A DNA stretch of 64,000 nt from Narthecium ossifragum (lineage: Eukaryota; Streptophyta; Magnoliopsida; Dioscoreales; Nartheciaceae): positions 26,454,537 to 26,518,536 of the forward strand of contig OY986971.1 in the NCBI GenBank assembly GCA_963920575.1, in the 5' to 3' direction. The translations under genes were made by a program, and so were the position numbers. Below, piece by piece: positions 57,307-64,000 of this stretch (positions are counted from its first letter, which is position 1; every line of letters begins with the position of its first letter). Under the pieces are notes generated by a model. It did not search any database. It saw only the letters and a list, made by a program, of their open reading frames with translations, and was not told where the DNA came from.

Positions 57307-60300
57307 ATGCACGTAATAGCTAGTGGTCCGCCAGTGGTGACACCCAATGGGACCAGATCTCCACGGAGGATCGGGCGCCGGGAGATCTTTCTTGATGGCG
57401 CCTCGTCCGTTTGCTGTGAGAGGAGGATAGTAGCCGATGCGGCCGACGTTGATGCGTCTTCTGACGCCCTATCGGTTACAAGGTCCGGCATTCGTCCTAA
57501 TCCAAGCATTATTGAGACGATTCTTTCATTTGTTTTGGCATGCATGTTGTTGAGCTTGTTGAAAATTAGGGTTTCAACAGGAGAAGACGGTATACTCTTG
57601 CTTAGTTGGGAACATAGTTATCCTTCCCCTCGGTGGGATTTGTAGTAAGTCCTCCTTAGAATTTCTTATATCTTAACGGCGCCAAGAAGAGAAAGAACAA
57701 GCAATTCTTTAATGAACAATTTCAAAATAGCTTCACTAACATTTATTACCATTGAAAGTTTTGCCTTTCGTTGTTATGCAACGAATGGATCTCTTTTTGT
57801 AGCCTTCAGTACATGTTTTGGATGTCCGCTAAAGCAAAATGTAGAACACACGTCTGGCGATGCCCCCATTCCTTCTTCATTTGCTTAATTAGGAAGCTGG
57901 GTGTCATTTGGGACGGTCTATTCAAGAATATTAATGTTTGTAAGAATTTTGCTCATCAAATTTTCCAGCGCCTTAATATTCTTCTTCTTAAGTCATGTAT
58001 ATGGTCTTCCTTTTGTATCTCACAACTAAAACAGGAGGGGTCATGTGTTTTAAGTATGCTGATTTTCTGCCAAACAATGATTTTGATTGTCATAGTTAAG
58101 CATTTAGAGTTAACCATCTTCTCTACTTGGGTTCTTTTGTTTCCAAAATCTTAATTTGCAAGTCGCCTGAAACCCATGCTATTAATTTCATGGATTGATG
58201 CACAGGAATGTTCTTTTTAACACGCGACGAGTGCTGCTTGCCAGTTCAGCTGCATATATCTGCTTGCATTGCTCAAGGTACTTTTCAGGTTCGGACAATA
58301 TGTGCTGGTATTTCATTATCTACAAATCAATTTGTGGATACATAACCTGTTCAACAGTTTGCAATTGGAAAACTTGTATTATACTTTGGTGATAATGCTG
58401 GATGCCTATTATTTAATTAACATTCTTTAAAAAAAAATGGATTCATTTTTGGTGTATTAGGTCATCGTAAATAGGGTGCTTGCTTTTTTTGCTTTTATAA
58501 TTTCGTTTTTCATAAAATTGAGGTAGTGGCTCCACACCCAGTCAAACAGATTAGTGGTTATTGTGTTTGTGATCTTATGAATTTTCGTACAAAGAGTGTA
58601 TCGGCCTATCGGCCTTGAGTAAACCTTGTCACTGATATTTGGCTAATCCTGTGGAGAGGGTTATTTGGGAGTGTGCATCTGTCTCTTTCTTTTTTTTTTG
58701 TTAATACATAAAAAATTATTGAGTCAATGTATGAACTACCATGTAATCCAGACTGTCAGTTCTGGCGTGCTTTTGTTGCACTCATGAAAAGGAAGCTTCT
58801 AAAGTTATTAGCGGCTTTACTACTCTCATGTAGTTGGTTTATATTCTATCATTGATTTGCATTTGCAGCCCTTGCTTTGGGGGACTCATCTGTCACAGTT
58901 CAAGACATGACACCTGCTGTTCTTCCCTCTGGCCCGCTTTTTCCTTCTGAGGTTTCTATCACACATCATCCGCTTCATGTTTGTTACCTTCTAGTCTATA
59001 TAATTCCCTTTCTGCTCAAGCTTGTTTGCATCTCAGACCACGTGGCTGTTTGTTTTATTGCAGGAAAGGATTGTCAAACTCTTTGAGAATAATACGTATT
59101 CTGTTGTCAACATCTTTGATGTAACATTACGCCCTCAACTTAATGTTACTGGTGTTGTTGAGGTCTGTAATAAACCTTAGGTTTCTTAAGCCTTCGCATG
59201 TTGATCATAGCCATTGCATTCAGTTTCATGACTAGCAAAGTTTTACATCCTAGTACAGTAATTAGTGGCAGAGCATATTTTATTCAAACCATATTTAACA
59301 TCACGTGTAACTGTACCTGCCATTATTATGTGCAAAAATTGGCTAATGGTAGACATTATTTCCTGAAACAACTAAGTTAGGTTCCTGAAGGAAATGGTTC
59401 TGGAGTAGTATGGGATGACAACGGGCACATAGTGACAAACTATCATGGTAAGATTTAGTATAGTAAGCATGTTCCCTTTTATGAGGTAGTGAAATATGTG
59501 TTAATTCTCTCGCTTCCAAAAATCTCATGTTATGTTACGTGCATAGTTCTCTTTGGGCTATATATATTTGTTTTGCTTAAATGATCACTTTGGCACCTTC
59601 GGTTTATGAGATGGCAGGTTCAATCTTCTTCTGGCATTAGCTAACTATGCATTGCTCCTATATTCCAGTGGTAGGCAATGCTCTTTCAAGGAACCCAAGT
59701 CCTGGTCAGGTTGTTGCAAGAGTGAACGTCCTTGTTTCTGAAGGGTGAGATCTCTCATTGCCTCAAAAGAAGTCTCAATGTAGTGCTGGGTTCTTTCAGT
59801 TATTTGGTTCACGTATCTTACTAGTGCTCACTTTATCACTTACGGTGGTGCTAATATCTTGATAGGGTGCAAAAAAATTTTGAGGGTAAATTGGTTGGTG
59901 CAGATCGTGCTAAGGATCTTGCTGTCTTGAAGGTATTAGCCAGCTCCTGAAGCTTTTTTACCCACCCCATTTTGTAACCGAGTTTTCTTGGCATTTATAC
60001 ATTGTAGGTGGAGGCTCCTCAAGATCTTTTGAAGCCTATTAAAGTGGGGCAGTCATCTAACCTAAGAGTTGGTCAACAATGTCTAGCAATTGGAAATCCC
60101 TTTGGTTTTGACCATACTCTAACTGTTGGAGTTATCAGCGGATTGGATCGTGACATTTCTAGTCAAGCTGGTGTAACTATTGGAGGTGGTATTCAGACGG
60201 ATGCAGCTATCAATCCAGGAAATAGGTTTGTCTTGCAAATTCACCGGATCTTAATGTAGTTCTCTTTGTTATAAATTCGATTTGCTAGCTTGGAAGGATT

Positions 60301-63300
60301 TGAACGTTGGATACAAAATGAAGACACCGGATGAAAGATGATTTTATACCATATAACGAGTAATTGATTTTCCTATATTGTGCCTAGGTTAAAGGTTAAA
60401 GTAACATTGCTGGAGATGGCTTTATGAACCCATTGTATTTTGTTCTCTTTTTGAATGTATTCACTAATGTCGGCTTCATGTATTAATTCTTTGCCAGAGT
60501 AATCATAGAGATTATTGCCGTTTGAGATACAACTCATGTGAATTAGTGACCTTTTTCATCATAAACATTAGCTCTTCTGATGTGGGAGCATGTTCCATAA
60601 CTAGAAGGAATTCAAATTTGATTTAATTTGTTAGGATTTGTGTTGATTTGTTAGGATTTTGGTTGATGTTTGTTTAGATTTCCTATTATGGTTAGCCTCT
60701 TGAAAAGCCTATAAATTAGGGATTTGTATGTCCATTAGGGTCAAGTTATGATGAATGAAAATTGAAGAGGAGCTTCTTCTCCTTTGGGTGGTGATGCCCA
60801 AGGCTCCCCTAGGTGGTGATTTCTAGGGTCGGAGGATGACTTTCCAGGTGGTGATTCTTGGAGGTCGTTCTGCATCATTTTTTGTATCATAGCGAGGTTC
60901 CCCTAGGTGGTGATTCCTAGGATTGGCGAATTGTCCTTGAGGTGGTGATTCTTGGGGTCTATTCAACATCGACTTTGTTAATCTTAGGTGGTGATTTCTA
61001 ATATTTGTTGAAAATTGTCTAGGTGGTGATTCCTAGACTTTTTTCAGCATCAATTATCTATCCAAGCATGAGGACGAGGTCTCTATCATACCAACAACTT
61101 CAACTCGTGGACGAGCTCTCTCCAACCGGTAGAGAATGATGCGGGAGCAGGTTTCATAAGTAGAAGGAATTCAATTTTGATTTGATTTGTTAGGATTTGG
61201 GTTGATTTGTTAGGATTTTGGTTGATTTGTTAGGATTTGGGTTGATGCTTGTTTAGATTTCCTATTATGATTAACCTCTTGAAAAGCCTATAAATAAGGG
61301 ATTTGTATGCCCATTAGGGCCAAGTTATGATAAATGAAAATTGAAGAGGAGCTTTTTCTCCTTTGGATGGTGATGACCAAGGCTCCCCTAGGTGGTGATT
61401 CCTAGGGTCGGAGGACGATTTTTCAGGTGGTGATTCTTAGAGGTCGTCTTGCATCATCTTCAAAGGCAATTACAAAAGGTACATTGTAGATGCGTACTTA
61501 ATTAGCTACTAGATACAGAGGTTTACAGGAATTTGAATATTGTCATGCGAAAATTGCTTTTCCAAAGCCCAAAATTGGGAAGGATGAAAGTCGAAGAACG
61601 TAAGAAGTTTCCTCAAATGGTATCCTTTCTACACGAAATTGAAGTAAAGTAATGCATAGAGATAATTTTCCAGCTTTTTAGGTTTTTCCTTGTCTTACAA
61701 CCAACTGTGCTTTGATTTCTTGTGGAATCTGGTTTACATCAGGAAATGTGGGTATTAGCCACTTCTTTGCGGATATAGCTGACATTTGCAAAATGGTCAT
61801 TTTTCATGATTTCAAAAGCTATAATTTTATCCATTTTACTTGGGAAATAATGTTTAAAGTTTAAGCCATGAATAATTACACTGAAAGTGAACTAAGGTGT
61901 TTCTATTTCTTACATTTTCTGTGCATGCGGTGAAGATTCATACACATTTACAAACCTTCATATGATCATTTTGCAGTGGTGGTCCTTTACTTGATTCGAA
62001 AGGAAACATGATTGGGATTAATACTGCAATCTTTACACAGACAGGTAGTCTTATTTCTTAAAATTAATATCTTGCATTGTCTATTTTTGAATTTCTAAGT
62101 TGTAGTTTGCATATAGGCATTGAAGCTACTTGGCTTTTATGAGCAAAAATTCTAGTGGCTGAAGTGACCTTGACTAGTAATTCATGATACATGTCTTTCT
62201 GTATCTCCTTTGGTTAATTTCCACCTATAGATTTGGGTCCCACAATCAGCTGGCAGATTGTTATACAACGTGCACTGATGCCTTGAAAGTTTGCTCTACA
62301 TCCCAGGCCATGATTCCACTGACAAGATTATGCGCTAAGTACACAACTGGACCACCTTGAATCCAAGGTTACTTATCTCCATTGCTTCAGTAGAACTGAA
62401 GCAATTTTAGGCTACACAGTTCTTTTGCTTTCTCTGATACCTTTATCGATTTTGCATATTGATCATAGTTGATGTCAAAGTGGATCCCGTTTCTCTTTAC
62501 TTTGTTTTTTACGAGGACATCTTGCTGACTAAGTTGCCTGCTCATTGGACACTAAAAGAATGGTTCAAATGCTCTAGAATGATGGTCTATGAAGTTGGAT
62601 CTACATTAGCTAGTTACATATTAAGTCGATTTCCCATTGGCTGTTAGATATCAGTCTGACTCTACATTGGCCGGCTATCTCCATGACAAAAAACCTTAAA
62701 GTGTCTGAGAGTGGATCTTTTATTGTTGCCTGTCCCCAGTGATGTTTGAAAAACTTGATCGAGATACATTTTCTCTGTAGTGGAGTTAGTCATTGTCACA
62801 CGGTTTCTCCTTTGCAAAAATAGTGATATCTAAGGAGCATACTGTATTGTTGGCATTGATACTGAAGCTGTTGGCATCTACTTTGCTTGCTTCAAGTATT
62901 GCACAAACATGTGACAGCTTTTCTCAACTTACACTGATTTGTAATGTTGCAGGGACATCTGCTGGTGTAGGCTTTGCAATCCCATCCTCTACTGTACTAA
63001 AGATAGCACCTCAGTTGATCGAGTTTGGCAAAGTAAGTTTACCATATTTTTAGACACCACTGGTGTAGGTAAGTGATTCTTAGCTCCTGCTAGGTTCGTA
63101 ACGTCTCTTCTTGGGTGAAATTACTGGCATACAGTTTTCAGAACCCTTGGCTCGATCATTGTGAAAAATACAAACTTCTTGTTTACTTTGAAAAAAGTGA
63201 GCATGTATTTCATTTGCCCGCCTCAGCTCGGGTGATAGGCTCACCTCATCAAAAAAAATAAAAATAAAAATAAAAAGGAAAGAAATTGTTTAATCATTGC

Positions 63301-63949
63301 AATTGCAGTTGCTACTTAGGGACTGCTGTCGAGAATTCTGTTCCTCTGATGTTGTCAGGTTGTGAGAGCTGGTCTTAATGTGGAGATAGCTTCAGACCTT
63401 GTTGCTAATCAACTTAATGTGCGGAATGGAGCTCTTATATTCCAGGTAATCTGATCTTGGTAGATTTTGAGGCCCTTCACTTTCCTTACTAGCTTGCTTG
63501 GTACTTGGATATCATTGTATGCCCTGCAAGCTAAACTAAGAAAAAAAAATGTTTAATTTCGATTCGTATTCTAGGTTACCCCAAACAGTCCTGTGGCGAA
63601 AGCTGGTTTGCGTCCTACTACCAGAGGGTTTGCTGGTAACATAGTACTTGGAGATGTCATTGTCGCAATTGATGGCAAACCGGTGAGTATTTCTGGTCTA
63701 AGTAAGCTTTTCCCTTCTTCCTTTTTTGTCCTTAGAATCTTATGGAAGTGTGCTGGCCTGCTACTCTTGATATGGCAGACAGTTAGATGATCCTTCTACT
63801 AAATTTTAATAAACTTGCAGGTAAGGAGTAAGGCTGAGCTCTTAAGAGCTTTAGATGACTATAATGTTGGGGATAAAGCTATGCTAAAAATCCAGAGAGG
63901 TAGTGAAACTTTGGAGCTGCCCCTTGTATTGGACCAGACCATGTCATGA
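57307..63949 (+). CDS. DEG8: Protease Do-like 8, chloroplast (DEG8)
   Basis: Serine protease of the HtrA/Deg family. In the thylakoid lumen it forms a complex with DEG5 and helps degrade damaged D1 during photosystem II repair. Thirteen exons, all GT-AG and in frame: 57307-57482, 58206-58288, 58869-58951, 59064-59162, 59381-59447, 59669-59744, 59866-59932, 60008-60225, 61977-62044, 62953-63032, 63359-63445, 63575-63682, 63821-63949; 446 aa (Arabidopsis about 448). A plastid transit region is followed by T-R-R-V-L-L and a hydrophobic stretch ending A-L-A before residue 90, i.e. a twin-arginine-type lumen signal. Catalytic triad: His169 (TNYH), Asp212 (RAKD), Ser290 (GNSGG). A single C-terminal PDZ domain at about residues 318-440 distinguishes DEG8 from DEG5. 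The start is the first in-frame ATG. Exon 8 to 9 is separated by a 1.75-kb intron with a TRIM element. Confidence 0.96.
60578..61456. mobile_element. TRIM retrotransposon in a DEG8 intron
   Basis: Direct repeats 60578-60877 (300 bp) and 61137-61456 (320 bp), each starting TGATGYGGGAGCA and ending TGCATCA, flanked by the 5-bp duplication TCTTC (60573-60577 and 61457-61461). After the first LTR is a primer-binding site TTTGTATCATAGCGAGG, like the initiator tRNA-Met type. The interior is only about 260 bp, non-coding, with repeated AGGTGGTGATTC phrases. Complete termini with no coding capacity define a terminal-repeat retrotransposon in miniature. It lies in the sense orientation within the intron. 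Confidence 0.9.
63190..63282 (+). mobile_element. Possible LINE/SINE 3' tail in a DEG8 intron
   Basis: CAGCTCGGGTGATAGGCTCA followed by CCTCATCAAAAAAAATAAAAATAAAAA looks like the 3' end of a short retroelement; the LINE at 41742 ends with a similar CTCATCTCATC before its poly(A). No TSD was identified. Confidence 0.4.
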
Positions 63950-64000
63950 TGTAGCATTCACCATTCGCCATTCCACACAAACAATTCTGATGTAATGGTG

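Noticed and set aside
57132..57323. ORF overlapping the DEG8 start
   Set aside because: Different frame from DEG8 exon 1, no recognisable domain, and it lies in the presumed leader.
1..64000. CRISPR arrays, operons, prophage, tRNA or rRNA genes
   Set aside because: The DNA is eukaryotic, with spliced genes. The repeats here are tandem or transposon-derived, and I saw no tRNA A/B box pair or rRNA sequence. The tRNA-like strings at 38717 and 60882 are retrotransposon primer sites.

Overview
The window is plant nuclear DNA from a flowering plant, probably a monocot. All recognisable genes are plant housekeeping genes with GT-AG introns. Two of the sphinganine hydroxylase copies are very GC-rich while a third is not, a split common in monocot genomes. 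Transposons of nearly every plant class lie between and inside the genes. A 200-base run of N at 32880-33079 marks an assembly gap. I cannot name the species.

The left half (about 1.8-26 kb) is a tandem segmental duplication carrying a two-exon sphinganine C4-hydroxylase (SBH) gene. Unit 1 is about 1805-8075 and unit 2 about 8085-26030. The two coding regions differ at two bases that I could find. The surrounding DNA has been split by insertions found in only one unit. Unit 1 gained a Pack-MULE-like element. Unit 2 gained a hAT MITE, a LINE just upstream of the SBH start codon, Tourist-like MITEs, a Mutator-like MITE holding a solo LTR, a second solo LTR, and LINE fragments in and beside a CACTA element. 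Because each unit supplies the empty site for the other, many insertions can be delimited to the base with their target-site duplications (TSDs).

From 26 to 32.5 kb there is a decayed hAT transposase and a third, divergent SBH gene with a longer intron, a 5'UTR intron and a TATA box. From 32.5 to 41.7 kb is repeat DNA: the gap, two nested LTRs of one family rich in the palindrome GATCGATC, a Ty3/gypsy remnant with a tRNA-Asp-type primer-binding site, an array of GATCGATCC sites, and a truncated LINE.

The right third is gene-dense. In order: a GAUT-family galacturonosyltransferase (minus, two exons), a mitochondrial SUV3 RNA helicase (minus, two exons, the second tiny), a PMT2-like methyltransferase (minus, six coding exons plus a 5'UTR intron), and the complete chloroplast DEG8 protease (plus, 13 exons, 446 aa) with an 879-bp TRIM element in one intron. 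PMT2 and DEG8 are divergent and share about 1.3 kb of upstream DNA. The genes belong to unrelated pathways (sphingolipid hydroxylation, pectin synthesis and Golgi methylation, mitochondrial RNA decay, photosystem II repair) and do not form a functional cluster.
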